Shown: in pieces, positions 16,927 to 26,289 of the stretch | How positions within the stretch are numbered: position 1 is the stretch's first letter | How the letters are laid out: each line of letters starts with the position of its first letter | NCBI GenBank assembly: GCA_964598535.1 | Contig: CAZRCI010000004.1 | Location: 62,001-126,000 of the forward strand | Length of the DNA stretch: 64,000 nucleotides | From: JALHMI01 sp964598535 | Lineage (GTDB): Bacteria > Planctomycetota > Planctomycetia > Pirellulales > PALSA-1355 | Direction: 5' to 3' | The notes under the pieces: generated by a model | Told to the model about the DNA's origin: nothing | Databases searched by the model: none | Seen by the model: only the letters and a program-made list of their open reading frames with translations | Translations under genes and position numbers: made by a program

Positions 16927-18759
16927 ATGCCCTACCGCTGCCGACTCGTTCTGGTACTCGCCATTGCCCTGCTCACGGCGGCCGCCTGGCAACTCGGATT
17001 CGCACGTTCCCCTCGGAACTCGCCCGCTTCGGTTGCCGGTGAAGCGGCAAACGCGACTCTGGGGGATCGCTCGCCCGTCGACCTGGCGGTTACATCCAAT
17101 GGAGCGTTGCTTGCCACGGCGAATCAAACGTCGGATAGCGTATCGCTGGTTCGGCTGGCCGACGGCGCGGTATTGGATGAGGTTCAAGTCTCGCAGCGTC
17201 CGACCGCCGTGTTGTTTACTCCCGATGATCGCCGCCTGCTGGTGTCGAGCAGCCAAGGTGGTGAGCTGACGATTTTCGAACGTGTCGGCGAACGGCTGCA
17301 TGTCGTTGGAACGGTATTGCTGGGGTATCAACCACATGGGGTCGCGGTCTCGCCCGATGGAACGCTGGCGTACGTCGCACTCGAGGGAGCCAACGAAATT
17401 GCCGTCGTCGAGTTGGCGACTCGCGAGGTGCGCGAGCGCATCGCGGTAGGCAAGTGGCCGCGCTACGTGTGCTTGACGTCCGATGGCGCGCGACTGGCCG
17501 TGGGGTGTAGCGGTGACGGCGGTATTTGGGTGGTCGATACCGCTAAACGCGAGAGCTTGTTCAGCACGAAATTCGTGGGGCTCAATATCGGGCATCTGGC
17601 CGCGTCAAGCGACGGGCGGTACGCCTATTTTCCGTGGATGGTTTATGCCGACCGTCCGATTTCAGCCCGCAATATCAAAGAAGGCTGGGTGCTTGGCAAT
17701 CGCCTCGCGCGCGTGCGGATCGATGAACGTGCCAGGCGCGAGGCCATCGCGCTCGACCCGCGGGGCAAGGCCGTGGCCGATCCGCACGGCATGGCATTGA
17801 GTTCCGATGGCCAGTGGGCAGCGCTAACCGCCTCGGGCACGCACGAATTGGTGTTGCTGCGTATCGCGGCGCTCGACCTGCGCACCGATGGTCCGGGCGA
17901 CCACATCAAACCAGATCTAGCGGCCGATACCGAGAGCTTCATTCGGATTCCGCTTGGCGGCCGGCCGATGGCGGTGAGATTCGATGCGAGCGGCGAGCGG
18001 CTGTTCGTGGCAAATTACCTGCTGAACGCGGTTCAGGTTGTCAACGTGGCGGAACGTGTCGTCGAACGCGAGCTCGCGCTGGGGAGCGAGGTCGAACCCT
18101 CGTTAGCGCGCCGCGGGGAAGCAATTTTCTTCGATGCGCAGCGCAGCGCCGATGGCTGGTATAGCTGCCATAGTTGCCACTATGACGGACATACCAACGC
18201 CGTCACGATGGATACTCGCAACGACGGTTCAGACAACACTTTCAAGATGGTGCTCACGCTACGGAACATTCAGCACACCGGCCCCTGGTTCTGGCACGGC
18301 TGGCAAAAGAACCTCGAAGAGGCGGTGCATCGGAGCCTGATTGAAACGATGCAGGGCCCCAAGCCCACGGAGGACGAGGTCGCGCAACTCGTGGCTTATC
18401 TCAAGACGTTCGAAGGCGATCGTGGCCCGCGGCCATTAGCCGACACGGCCGCGATCGAGCGAGGCCGCACGGTGTTTTCGGGCACGGTGGCCAATTGCGC
18501 GAGTTGTCATATCGCTCCCAGCTACACGGACGGCGAAATCCACGACGTTGGACTGGGTTCCGAGTACGACAACTTCGAAGGCTACAACACGCCGACGCTG
18601 CTAGGGATCGCCAATCGCACGGGTTATTTGCACCACGGCCGCGCGCGATCGCTCGAAGAAGTGCTATCCGATCTGCACAGTCCTGAAAAAGTATCGGGAA
18701 CGCGCGCGCTTACGGATCAAGAACGCGCGGACCTGATTGCTTTTCTGGAGTCGCTGTAG
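16927..18759 (+). CDS. YVTN-type beta-propeller fused to a di-haem cytochrome c domain (610 aa)
   Basis: A signal peptide (residues 1-26) is followed by a beta-propeller of about 50-390 with repeated PDGTLAYVA-like YVTN motifs. The C-terminal part has two covalent haem sites, CHSCH at 414-418 and CASCH at 524-528, arranged as in the di-haem cytochrome c peroxidase / MauG-like superfamily. The protein should be periplasmic and act in electron transfer or oxidation, but the substrate cannot be read from the sequence. GGAGG lies upstream of the ATG. The gene stands alone between a strong terminator and a convergent hairpin, so it is probably transcribed on its own. The second haem motif and the GxAxRTGYLHHGRA stretch are well preserved, so the enzyme looks intact. 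Confidence 0.85.
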   Translation: MPYRCRLVLVLAIALLTAAAWQLGFARSPRNSPASVAGEAANATLGDRSPVDLAVTSNGALLATANQTSDSVSLVRLADGAVLDEVQVSQRPTAVLFTPDDRRLLVSSSQGGELTIFERVGERLHVVGTVLLGYQPHGVAVSPDGTLAYVALEGANEIAVVELATREVRERIAVGKWPRYVCLTSDGARLAVGCSGDGGIWVVDTAKRESLFSTKFVGLNIGHLAASSDGRYAYFPWMVYADRPISARNIKEGWVLGNRLARVRIDERARREAIALDPRGKAVADPHGMALSSDGQWAALTASGTHELVLLRIAALDLRTDGPGDHIKPDLAADTESFIRIPLGGRPMAVRFDASGERLFVANYLLNAVQVVNVAERVVERELALGSEVEPSLARRGEAIFFDAQRSADGWYSCHSCHYDGHTNAVTMDTRNDGSDNTFKMVLTLRNIQHTGPWFWHGWQKNLEEAVHRSLIETMQGPKPTEDEVAQLVAYLKTFEGDRGPRPLADTAAIERGRTVFSGTVANCASCHIAPSYTDGEIHDVGLGSEYDNFEGYNTPTLLGIANRTGYLHHGRARSLEEVLSDLHSPEKVSGTRALTDQERADLIAFLESL

Positions 18760-18773
18760 GCGCACGGGGCACC

Positions 18774-18795
18774 GCACGGCCGGAGCCGGCCGTGC
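18774..18795. terminator. Perfect GC-rich palindrome between convergent genes
   Basis: GCACGGCCGG and CCGGCCGTGC form a perfect 10-base-pair inverted repeat separated by two bases. It lies between the ends of the cytochrome gene and the small minus-strand gene and probably acts as a bidirectional 3'-end signal. No T run follows. Confidence 0.55.
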
Positions 18796-18797
18796 CG

Positions 18798-19106
18798 CTA
18801 GTTGCTCGCCGGGGGCGTTGCTTCCGCCGGCGGCGGGCTGAGCGGCTGACGAAGCTGGGCCAGGGTGGCCTCGACCAACTGGGCTCCGCCGGAGCCCATG
18901 CCATGATAGAGCTGGCGCATGAAGATCAGCGTCCGTTCGGCGGCGTCTTCGAACTGCCATTGGCAATTTTCAAAATGGCAGCCGCTGATGCGCGGCAATT
19001 CGCCGCCGCGATAGATCATGCGGCAATTCTGAAAATGACACTCGTTGTATTGGTTGCCGTCGATGACTTCGGTCACGCCGGTAAATGATTTGCCTTGATT
19101 TTCCAT
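18798..19106 (-). CDS. Small protein with CxFxNC pentapeptide-like repeats (102 aa)
   Basis: The product is cytosolic by appearance: no signal peptide or membrane segment. Residues about 20-55 contain NECHFQNC and SGCHFENC, a spacing like pentapeptide-repeat or short beta-helix coils. A helical segment follows, and the Pro/Ala-rich tail looks disordered. The ATG at 19106 is preferred over an upstream one because the repeat core starts just after it and the extra 19 residues have unlikely composition. I do not recognise a function. It converges with the cytochrome gene. Confidence 0.6.
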   Translation of the reverse strand: MENQGKSFTGVTEVIDGNQYNECHFQNCRMIYRGGELPRISGCHFENCQWQFEDAAERTLIFMRQLYHGMGSGGAQLVEATLAQLRQPLSPPPAEATPPASN

Positions 19107-19304
19107 GGAGATCTCGCGTGCATTGAGGCTGGAATGAATCCAGGGGTCAGGGGACCTTATCACACTCTACCACACGTTCGGCGTGGTGACGTGCGATAGG
19201 ACCCGTTTTCCTGCTAGAATTGGAGCGACACGGCGGGCGGATTACCGCCTCGCCCGCGAACCAAGATTCACCTCGAACGGCTTTAATTATTGCGATTGGA
19301 ACTT

Positions 19305-20192
19305 ATGCTCGAGCGCGTACGTGCCTGTGCCATTGCCGCGGATACTCGGCCAGGTGAACTTTCCGCAAATCTGGAAAAAGTCGATCGGTGGACTGCCCGA
19401 GCGGCCGCCGAGGGTGCGCAGCTTGTGCTGTTTCCGGAACTGTCGCTCACCGGATTCATTCCAAACCATCCGCGGGGCGAGCACGAACGATGGCTGCGAG
19501 AGGCTTTGAGCGAAGCCCGGCGTCTGGCGTTGCGGCTCGATAGCCCCGCGATTGGCGAGCTCGCCATGATCGCCGCCAGGCACGATGTGTTATTGAGCGT
19601 GGGACTCTTGGAAGACGCCGGAAATCTGCTCTATAACAGCCAGGTGCTTGTCGCGCGCGAAGGCGTCGTCGGGCATTGGCGCAAGCTGCATATTCCCATG
19701 TTCGAGACCCCGTTCTACAACGGCGGCACTCCGCCACGCGTGGTGGACACTGCCCTGGGACGAATCGGCGCAAACATTTGCTTCGATGCGCTTCTGCCCG
19801 AGTCGACACGACTCTTGGCGGTTCAGAATGTCGAGATCGTGCTGATGCCGTTCGCCGCCGACCCACCCCCCACGACGCCGACAGGTTGGGCTGCCTGGGC
19901 TGGCGGGGCCATTCGCGCCCGGGCCGCCGAGAATGGGGTCTTTGTCGTTGCCTGCAACTATGTTGGCCGGGTGAACTGCGCCGGCGCGGAGCAGCAGTTC
20001 CCCGGGGGCGGGATGATCGTTTCTCCGCGCGGAGAGATCCTGACCGAGTGGTCAACCGCCAGTGGCGAGTGCGGCATGATCGTGGCCGATCTCGAGTCCG
20101 CCACGCTCGCCGCGGCGCGCGGTGAGCCCGAATACTTGTTTCGTTTCCGGCGGCCGGAATTGTATGGCCCCCTTGCTCAGGGAGGCTGCTAG
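19305..20192 (+). CDS. Carbon-nitrogen hydrolase (nitrilase superfamily) (295 aa)
   Basis: The protein has the whole nitrilase fold length and the catalytic triad in order: Glu45 in LFPELS, Lys127 in HWRKLHIP and Cys159 in ANICFD. Such enzymes hydrolyse amides, nitriles or carbamoyl groups; the substrate here cannot be assigned. The C-terminal region (RARAAENGVFVVACN, then FPGGGMIVSPRGEIL) is typical of the family. The ATG at 19305 is chosen; an in-frame TTG at 19290 would add five residues without a better ribosome binding site. It is followed after 98 bases by a penicillin acylase relative on the same strand; both act on amide-type bonds but nothing proves a shared pathway. Confidence 0.85.
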   Translation: MLERVRACAIAADTRPGELSANLEKVDRWTARAAAEGAQLVLFPELSLTGFIPNHPRGEHERWLREALSEARRLALRLDSPAIGELAMIAARHDVLLSVGLLEDAGNLLYNSQVLVAREGVVGHWRKLHIPMFETPFYNGGTPPRVVDTALGRIGANICFDALLPESTRLLAVQNVEIVLMPFAADPPPTTPTGWAAWAGGAIRARAAENGVFVVACNYVGRVNCAGAEQQFPGGGMIVSPRGEILTEWSTASGECGMIVADLESATLAAARGEPEYLFRFRRPELYGPLAQGGC

Positions 20193-20290
20193 CGGGGCTT
20201 GCCCCCGCCAGGAACGATTGGAGACGTCATGCGACGGCCAAAGAGGCTCGCATGAGATCGAGCACGGGATGAGATTTTGAGAGGTCGTGC

Positions 20291-22570
20291 ATGTCAGGAT
20301 TTCAGACGCTGTGCAACGCGGGTTTGCTCTGTGGATTGCTATTGTGCCTTGGCGATGGCCGGACCTTTGGCGATGAAGCGGCGTCAACGAGTGATACGCA
20401 ACAGGCACAAAACCCCGCCACGAGGCTTTCGGCCGCCGAGTTGGCTGGCGCCCAGCGGCTGGCCGAGGGAGTCACCATTTTCCGCGATGCGTGGGGCGTT
20501 CCGCACATTCACGGCCAGACGGACCAGCACGTGGCGTTCGGCTATGCGTACGCCCAGGCCGAGGACTACTTTTGGCAGGTGGAGGATACCTACATCCTCG
20601 CGCTTGGCCGTTATTGCGAAGTGCATGGCGCGCGCGGTTTGAATAGCGACATGCTCAATCGCGCGTTCGAGGTCGTCGCCAGGTCGCGCGCGGCATATCG
20701 CGACCTCGAGCCCGAGTATCAGGAGATATGCCAGGCATTCGTCGCCGGCCTGAACTACTTTCTCGCGACCCATCCCGAAGTGCGGCCGAGATTGATCACG
20801 CATTTTGAGCCCTGGCAGGTGCTCGCGTTTGGCCGGCAAGTCTTTCTGGAGTTGACGTTTCGCTATACGCGGCTCTCGAACAATTACCTGCCGCGCTCCT
20901 ACGGTCCGATATGGGCGGCATCCGGATCCAACGGCTGGGCGGTCGCGCCGCGGCGAACGGCTTCTGGACATGCGATGCTGTTCGTAAATCCGCATTTGCC
21001 GTGGTTCGGCTTTTCGCAAATGTATGAGGCGCATTTAAAAAGCGACGAGGGGTGGTCGTTCACGGGCGCGACGATGTACGGCAATTGCGTTCCCACGCTG
21101 GGCCACAACGAGCATCTTGGCTGGACTTATACCACGAATGAACCGGATATCGCCGACGTGTGGCGCGTGACGTTCGATGATCCGGCGAATCCGCTTCGCT
21201 ACCGCTATGGCGAGGGATATCGTGAAGCAACCGAGTGGTCGGAAACGATTCGCATCAAGCAGGGCGACCGGTTGATCAGCCGCGTGATGAAGTTTCGCAA
21301 GACGCACCACGGCCCGATCGTGGTCAAGGAAGACGAGCAGCACCACCTGGCCGCGCGGATTGCCGGGCTGGAGAGCGCGCAGATGCTCAAGCAACAGCTT
21401 GGATGCGTCCGCGCGAAAAATCTTGATGAGTTTCGCCAAGCGCTCGACCAGCAGCAATTTGCGATCATGAACGTGATCTATGCCGACAAGGCCGGCAATA
21501 TCATGTTTCTCTATAATGGCCTCGTTCCCCGGCGCGATCCACAGTTCAATTGGAGTCTGCCCGTCGACGGGGCCGATCCCCGAACCGAGTGGGGCGAATT
21601 GCATCCAATCAAAGAACTGCCGCAATTGCTCAACCCGCCGGACGGATACGTGCAGAACTGCAATTCCAGCCCGTTTACGACTTGCGAAACAGGCAATCCC
21701 CGGCCGGGTGATTTTCCGCCGTACATGGTTGAAGACGCCCACGATGACAAGCGGCGGGCGAAGCGCGCGCGGCAGATTCTCAGCGCCCTGCAGGACGTGA
21801 CGTTTGAGGAGATGGCCGCGTTGGCCTACGACACCAAGCTCTATTGGCCACAGGAAGCGCTTCCGCGGTATGCACGCGAGCTTGAAGCATTGCGCAAAAC
21901 CGACCCCGCATTGGCGATTCGTGCCGAGCCCTATCTGTCGCACCTGCTCGATTGGAATTATACCGTTACGCCCGAGAGCACTCAGGCAACGTTGTGCGAG
22001 GCGTGGTACGAAGAGATGTACGGTATGGACTATCCGGCCGAGACACTGTTGCCGGCGTATGTCGAGCGGCCGGCGAGACAGTTCGAAGCGTTGATCTCCG
22101 CCGCCCGAAAATTGCAATCGCGGCACGGAGACTGGCAAGTGAAGTGGGCCGACTTGTTCCGGATCCAGCGGCAGCCGTTTTTGTCGGACCTGACCGAGAT
22201 CGCGTTCGACGACAACAAGCCGAGTTTGCCATTGTTGGCGGCGCCCGGTCCATTGGGCGTCGTGTTTACGCAGTACTACACGCCGTCGATCAAGATTCCG
22301 TTTGTTGTTTCAATGAACAAACGTTACGGGATCGTGGGCACTAGTTACATGGCAGTCTATGAATTTGGGCCCACGGTGCGCGGCGCGAGCGTGTTGAATT
22401 ACGGCCAGAGCGGCGATCCTGATTCGCCGCATTTTTTCGATCAGGCGACGTTGCTGTCCGAGCGGCGGCTGAAGCCCGACTTGTTCGATTGGCGCGACGT
22501 GCTGGCAGGCGCCAAGAAGGTGTATCGCCCTGGCGAGGCGCCACGCGCCCCCGAGGGCGCGATTCGGTAG
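20291..22570 (+). CDS. Penicillin acylase family protein (Ntn hydrolase), exported (759 aa)
   Basis: A signal peptide (about 1-28) precedes a full-length acylase. IFRDAWGVPHIHG near 62-75 and the GSNGWAVAP box with Ser213 as candidate nucleophile mark the cleavage point where penicillin acylases self-process into alpha and beta chains. HLPW and later NMF-like blocks also fit. Members hydrolyse amide bonds of acylated compounds such as N-acyl homoserine lactones or beta-lactams; the real substrate is unknown. GAGAGG precedes the ATG by eight bases. The protein should act in the periplasm or outside the cell. Confidence 0.88.
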   Translation: MSGFQTLCNAGLLCGLLLCLGDGRTFGDEAASTSDTQQAQNPATRLSAAELAGAQRLAEGVTIFRDAWGVPHIHGQTDQHVAFGYAYAQAEDYFWQVEDTYILALGRYCEVHGARGLNSDMLNRAFEVVARSRAAYRDLEPEYQEICQAFVAGLNYFLATHPEVRPRLITHFEPWQVLAFGRQVFLELTFRYTRLSNNYLPRSYGPIWAASGSNGWAVAPRRTASGHAMLFVNPHLPWFGFSQMYEAHLKSDEGWSFTGATMYGNCVPTLGHNEHLGWTYTTNEPDIADVWRVTFDDPANPLRYRYGEGYREATEWSETIRIKQGDRLISRVMKFRKTHHGPIVVKEDEQHHLAARIAGLESAQMLKQQLGCVRAKNLDEFRQALDQQQFAIMNVIYADKAGNIMFLYNGLVPRRDPQFNWSLPVDGADPRTEWGELHPIKELPQLLNPPDGYVQNCNSSPFTTCETGNPRPGDFPPYMVEDAHDDKRRAKRARQILSALQDVTFEEMAALAYDTKLYWPQEALPRYARELEALRKTDPALAIRAEPYLSHLLDWNYTVTPESTQATLCEAWYEEMYGMDYPAETLLPAYVERPARQFEALISAARKLQSRHGDWQVKWADLFRIQRQPFLSDLTEIAFDDNKPSLPLLAAPGPLGVVFTQYYTPSIKIPFVVSMNKRYGIVGTSYMAVYEFGPTVRGASVLNYGQSGDPDSPHFFDQATLLSERRLKPDLFDWRDVLAGAKKVYRPGEAPRAPEGAIR

Positions 22571-22604
22571 CGCGCGGCTGGCCGCACTGGACGAATCATT
22601 GGGA

Positions 22605-22832
22605 TTAGCGTACGCCCAGGTTGCGTTCGATATCGCGAGCTCGCTGGTCGAAGCCGGTCATTTGCGCTTCGTCCGCCGGCGGGCGAAGGTTTTCCGTAAG
22701 CGCGTTGATATCTTCGCCGTAACCTCGTCCGCGCCAGTTGTGCGCGGTAAGGTTTTTGCAGCCGGTCGTTGATACGGCCGCGAGCGCGATTGCAATAAGC
22801 AGCGGTAGAGCTGAGGTAAATGGCCGGTCCAT
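22605..22832 (-). CDS. Small lipoprotein (75 aa)
   Basis: Starting at the ATG at 22832 the product has a short basic end, a hydrophobic stretch and a lipobox STTGC, so the mature protein would start at a lipidated Cys near residue 24. The rest is short, with NWRGRGYGEDINAL and a FDQRARDIERNLG ending. It has the look of a conserved planctomycete lipoprotein, but I cannot name a function. A longer start at 22940 would bury the signal peptide and is rejected. The gene is the downstream neighbour of a thioredoxin on the same strand. Confidence 0.6.
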   Translation of the reverse strand: MDRPFTSALPLLIAIALAAVSTTGCKNLTAHNWRGRGYGEDINALTENLRPPADEAQMTGFDQRARDIERNLGVR

Positions 22833-22965
22833 GGTACTTTGGTTCCGCGCGAATAGCGGCCCAATGTAGACGTTCTCCAAGCAAAATGCGCGCGGAGTGT
22901 CGCAGGTTGGGGCAGAGTCGTCCAGAGCAATTTGCGTCACGCGGTGAAGGCGCTAGCGAGCGTTG

Positions 22966-23346
22966 CTAGCGATACGCGGGCGACGAGCAAAGTCGCCGCA
23001 AGCGCTCGGCGCTTGACCCTCCGGAGAAGCGGTCGACTTCGCTGCCGTTCTCGACAAATACAAACGTCGGCACGGCGCTGATGCCGTATTTCTGCGCCAG
23101 GCCGCGATTTTGATCGATATCGACATCGCGCAACCGATACCCCTCGCGCCGTAGATCGGTGACGATGGGCTTCATTTGCCGGCACGGGCCGCACCAGGTT
23201 GCATTGAAGAACAGGACCTCGCCGCGCGTGTGCCAGTTCAGTTCCAGTTTGGGGCGATGGGTTTGTTGGTACTGCTTATAGGCCACGACGGCGGCGATTG
23301 GCGCCGCGATCAGTAGCATACACGCGACGAAAAGTCGCATGATCAT
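22966..23346 (-). CDS. Membrane-anchored thioredoxin-like protein (126 aa)
   Basis: One N-terminal hydrophobic helix (about 4-23) anchors or exports the protein. The thioredoxin fold carries the redox site WCGPC with Cys52 and Cys55, and the cis-Pro loop SAVPTF. It should reduce or shuffle disulphides in the periplasm. The ATG at 23346 or the one two codons later (23340) is used; GGGAG precedes the second at an ideal distance, so 23340 may be the true start. The longer frame to 23427 has no signal peptide at its front and is less likely. It precedes the small lipoprotein gene. Confidence 0.85.
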   Translation of the reverse strand: MIMRLFVACMLLIAAPIAAVVAYKQYQQTHRPKLELNWHTRGEVLFFNATWCGPCRQMKPIVTDLRREGYRLRDVDIDQNRGLAQKYGISAVPTFVFVENGSEVDRFSGGSSAERLRRLCSSPAYR

Positions 23347-23624
23347 TGCTCCCTTGGAGGTTGTGCGGTAATCGGAGCGGGGCGCAGCACCGTCGATCTT
23401 GCCTGCTGTCCCGGCAAACGTAGGCACAAAACGCTAGCTCAGAGCCGTTGCTCGGGCAAGCAACTGGGGTCGCTTCGAGAGGGATATAACGATCGTGCGG
23501 AACATCGGCACTTGTCGTCGCGGGTGGCTTCACCGCGCCACGGCGCTTATCATGGAGCCATCTCATCAGACGCAAAGCTAGTAGGCGGCGTCGAAATTCC
23601 CGCGAACCCTGGGAAAGCACTGCC

Positions 23625-25031
23625 ATGATCTCGAGCCGGTTACACGACGGCGCTGTTCGCGCCTTGTTGGCAATTTGGACCACTTGCGCCATGAGCGCCG
23701 GCTGGGCCGCGGAACCATTCACGCTGTCCGCGGACGATGGTTATCGCGGCTTGTGGTATGCCAATCAGAAAACGGACGACGAGTATGTGTACAAATACTC
23801 GGGCGGAATGGCCACCTATCCGCAGCAGCACTTGCCGATCGCCGTGCATGCCCCGGCGGCAAAAAAGACCTTCTTTGTGTATGGCGGTTCGCCTGCCGAT
23901 CGGCGTTCGTGTCTGCACATGATCTCGTACTACGATCACGCCACAGGAACGGTTCCACGGCCGAGGATTTTACTCGACAAGCAGACGAACGACGCGCACG
24001 ATAATCCCACGCTGACGATCGATCGGCAGGGGCACTTGTGGGTATTTTCGAACTCGCACGGCGCTGGTCGTCCGTCCTTTGTGCACCGGAGCGTCGAACC
24101 GTATTCGATCGAGCGGTTTGAATTGATGCACACCACAAACTTTTCTTACGGGCAACCCTGGGCCATGGACAACGGCCGTTTGGCCCTGATGCATACGCGT
24201 TACGTCAAAGGACATCGGCAGATGTTTCTGACCACAAGCGATGATGGCCGCCATTGGACGGAGCCCAAGTTGCTTGCGCGGATCGCTCAAGGACACTACC
24301 AGGTCAGTTGGTCGGACGGCCGCCGGATCGCCACGGCGTTCAACTACCACCCGACCAAGGGTGGCCTGAACGCGCGTACGAATCTCTATTACATACAAAC
24401 GGCGGACGACGGCGCCACGTGGACCAATGCCCAGGGGGAGCCGCTTGAATTGCCGCTCGAAGCCCCTCGGAACTCGGCGCTGGTGCATGATTTTGAAGTC
24501 GACGGAAAGCTCATTTATCTCAAGCAGCTTCAGTTCGACGACGCCGGCCGGCCGTTGATTTTATATCTGACCAGCGGCGGCTATGCGCCGGGTCCGAAGA
24601 ATGATCCGCGGACGTGGCGCGTGGCTCAGTGGAGCGGCGATACCTGGGGACATCGCGACGTAACCACGTCGGATCATAATTATGATTTCGGTTCATTGTA
24701 TCAGGAGAATGGCTTATGGCGATTGATTGCGCCCACGGCGCCCGGCGCGCAGCCGTTCGGCACGGGTGGCCAGATGGAGATGTGGACCAGCGGTGACCGC
24801 GGCGCCACCTGGCAAAAGCTCAAGGCCCTGACGCACGACGATCGGCTGAATCATTCGTATGCCCGGCAGCCGTTGGCCGCGCATCCAGAGTTTTACGCAT
24901 TGTGGGCGAGCGGAGATACACATCGGCCGTCCGATTCAGCGCTCTATTTCACAGACCGTGAGGGCGCCAAAGTGTGGCGCCTGCCGGAAACAATCAAGGG
25001 CGAGTCGGCCGCGCCAGAAGCCGTGTGGTAG
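23625..25031 (+). CDS. Exported BNR-4 repeat protein, sialidase/lyase-like beta-propeller (468 aa)
   Basis: A signal peptide ends near AWAAEP (about residue 29). The body has repeated sialidase-type blocks (TSDDGRHWTEPKLL, TADDGATWTNAQGEPL, SGDRGATWQKL) and early GYRGLWYANQ and HDNPTLTIDRQGHLWVF motifs seen in the BNR_4 group. Proteins of this group include polysaccharide lyases and glycosidases acting on sulfated or uronic-acid polymers, which planctomycetes often degrade. No catalytic assignment is safe here. A Dabb protein and an EEP-family nuclease follow on the same strand, 39 bases and overlapping, as a likely operon of exported proteins. Confidence 0.8.
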   Translation: MISSRLHDGAVRALLAIWTTCAMSAGWAAEPFTLSADDGYRGLWYANQKTDDEYVYKYSGGMATYPQQHLPIAVHAPAAKKTFFVYGGSPADRRSCLHMISYYDHATGTVPRPRILLDKQTNDAHDNPTLTIDRQGHLWVFSNSHGAGRPSFVHRSVEPYSIERFELMHTTNFSYGQPWAMDNGRLALMHTRYVKGHRQMFLTTSDDGRHWTEPKLLARIAQGHYQVSWSDGRRIATAFNYHPTKGGLNARTNLYYIQTADDGATWTNAQGEPLELPLEAPRNSALVHDFEVDGKLIYLKQLQFDDAGRPLILYLTSGGYAPGPKNDPRTWRVAQWSGDTWGHRDVTTSDHNYDFGSLYQENGLWRLIAPTAPGAQPFGTGGQMEMWTSGDRGATWQKLKALTHDDRLNHSYARQPLAAHPEFYALWASGDTHRPSDSALYFTDREGAKVWRLPETIKGESAAPEAVW

Positions 25032-25070
25032 TCGAAGCGTATTTGATGTGAGAAGAACCAGGAGTTACTC

Positions 25071-25475
25071 ATGCGAAACATGGCTGGATGGCTTGGGGTG
25101 TTTCTGATGATCACGATCGGAGCCGTCTTCGTCAGCGAAGCCGCCGACAAGTCCACTCGCGAGGAAAGAAAAGTGCTGCGTCATATCGTGCTCTACAAAT
25201 TCAAGGAAGGCCTGCCGGCCGCCGACGTGCAGAAAGTAATCGACACGTTTGCGGCGCTGCCATCGAAGATCGATACGATCGTCGACTTCGAGCATGGCGA
25301 CAATGTCAGTCCCGAGGGCAAGAGCGAGGGCCTGACACATGCTTTCGTGGTCAGCTTTCGGGATGAGGCGGGGCGTGACGCTTATCTCAAGCATCCGGCA
25401 CACTTGGACTACGTGGACGTCGTGAAGAACCGGCGGGAGAAAGTCGTCGTTTTCGATTATTGGACTACCGAATGA
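25071..25475 (+). CDS. Exported Dabb (stress-responsive A/B barrel) protein (134 aa)
   Basis: After a signal peptide (about 1-25) comes a dimeric alpha-beta barrel domain: LRHIVLYKFKEG, then a FAALPSKIDTIVDFEHG segment, THAFVVSFRDEAGRDAYLKHP and the end VVVFDYW. Dabb proteins bind small hydrophobic ligands or act as cyclases or decarboxylases. An exported form is less usual and its role is unknown. GGAGTTACTC precedes the ATG. Its stop overlaps the start of the next gene by four bases (ATGA), so the two are translationally coupled. Confidence 0.85.
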   Translation: MRNMAGWLGVFLMITIGAVFVSEAADKSTREERKVLRHIVLYKFKEGLPAADVQKVIDTFAALPSKIDTIVDFEHGDNVSPEGKSEGLTHAFVVSFRDEAGRDAYLKHPAHLDYVDVVKNRREKVVVFDYWTTE

Positions 25476-26278
25476 CACTATTCACGCGGCTGATGTTGAT
25501 CGCTCTCGTCACGCTGCCCGCGGTTCCAACGCGCTTGTGCGCCGAGGAACCGGCCGGTCCGCTCCGAGTGCGCGTGTTGTCGTACAACATCCATCACGGC
25601 GAGGGAACCGATGGCAAGCTCGACCTGGAGCGGATAGCCCAGATCATCCGCGGCGCGAAGCCCGATCTCGTAGCGCTTCAGGAGGTGGATCGGGACCTTC
25701 CTCGCACGGAGAAGATCGATCAACCGGCGGAGCTAGCCCGGCTAACCGGCATGCACGTCGCGTTCGGCGTCAACTACCAGTTCGATGGCGGAGATTATGG
25801 GAATGCCGTGCTGTCGCGGAGCCCGCTGCGCCGGTATCTAAACCATCGCTTGCCGATGCCCGTGCCCGGGGAGCCGCGCGGCGTTTTGGAGGTGGAGATC
25901 GAGTTGGGGTCGGGCGAGGGGCTTGTCCTGTTCGCTACGCATCTCGATCATCGTCCTGTCGATCGTTCTCGTCGCGAGTCGGCCGTGGCGATCAATAAGC
26001 TTGCCGCTGATGCCGCAAGTCGCTTGTCGCTGCTGGCCGGTGATCTGAATGCAACTCCGGAGAGCGAAGTGCTGCGCATCCTGCGGAGCGAATGGCAATT
26101 GCCCGGCGACAAACCGCTACTGACGTCTCCGGCCGGCTCGCCGCGCCGGCAGATTGATTATGTGCTGATGCGGCCCGCGGCCCGCTGGCGCGTGATCGAG
26201 CAGCAAGTGCTGGATGAGCCGGTAGCCTCGGATCACAGACCGATCTTGATGACGCTGGAGATTCAGCCGGTCGAGTAG
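25472..26278 (+). CDS. Endonuclease/exonuclease/phosphatase family protein, exported (268 aa)
   Basis: The start is the ATG that overlaps the previous stop. A signal peptide (about 1-23) is followed by the EEP fold with its markers in order: LSYNIHHGEG, ALQEVDRD (metal-binding Glu), GDLNATP and SDHRPIL near the end. EEP proteins cleave phosphodiesters in nucleic acids or phospholipids; this short, exported type resembles phosphodiesterases or phospholipase-like members. Export together with the Dabb and BNR proteins suggests a role in processing of environmental polymers, which is inference. Confidence 0.85.
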   Translation: MTLFTRLMLIALVTLPAVPTRLCAEEPAGPLRVRVLSYNIHHGEGTDGKLDLERIAQIIRGAKPDLVALQEVDRDLPRTEKIDQPAELARLTGMHVAFGVNYQFDGGDYGNAVLSRSPLRRYLNHRLPMPVPGEPRGVLEVEIELGSGEGLVLFATHLDHRPVDRSRRESAVAINKLAADAASRLSLLAGDLNATPESEVLRILRSEWQLPGDKPLLTSPAGSPRRQIDYVLMRPAARWRVIEQQVLDEPVASDHRPILMTLEIQPVE

Positions 26279-26289
26279 CTTGCGCTTCT

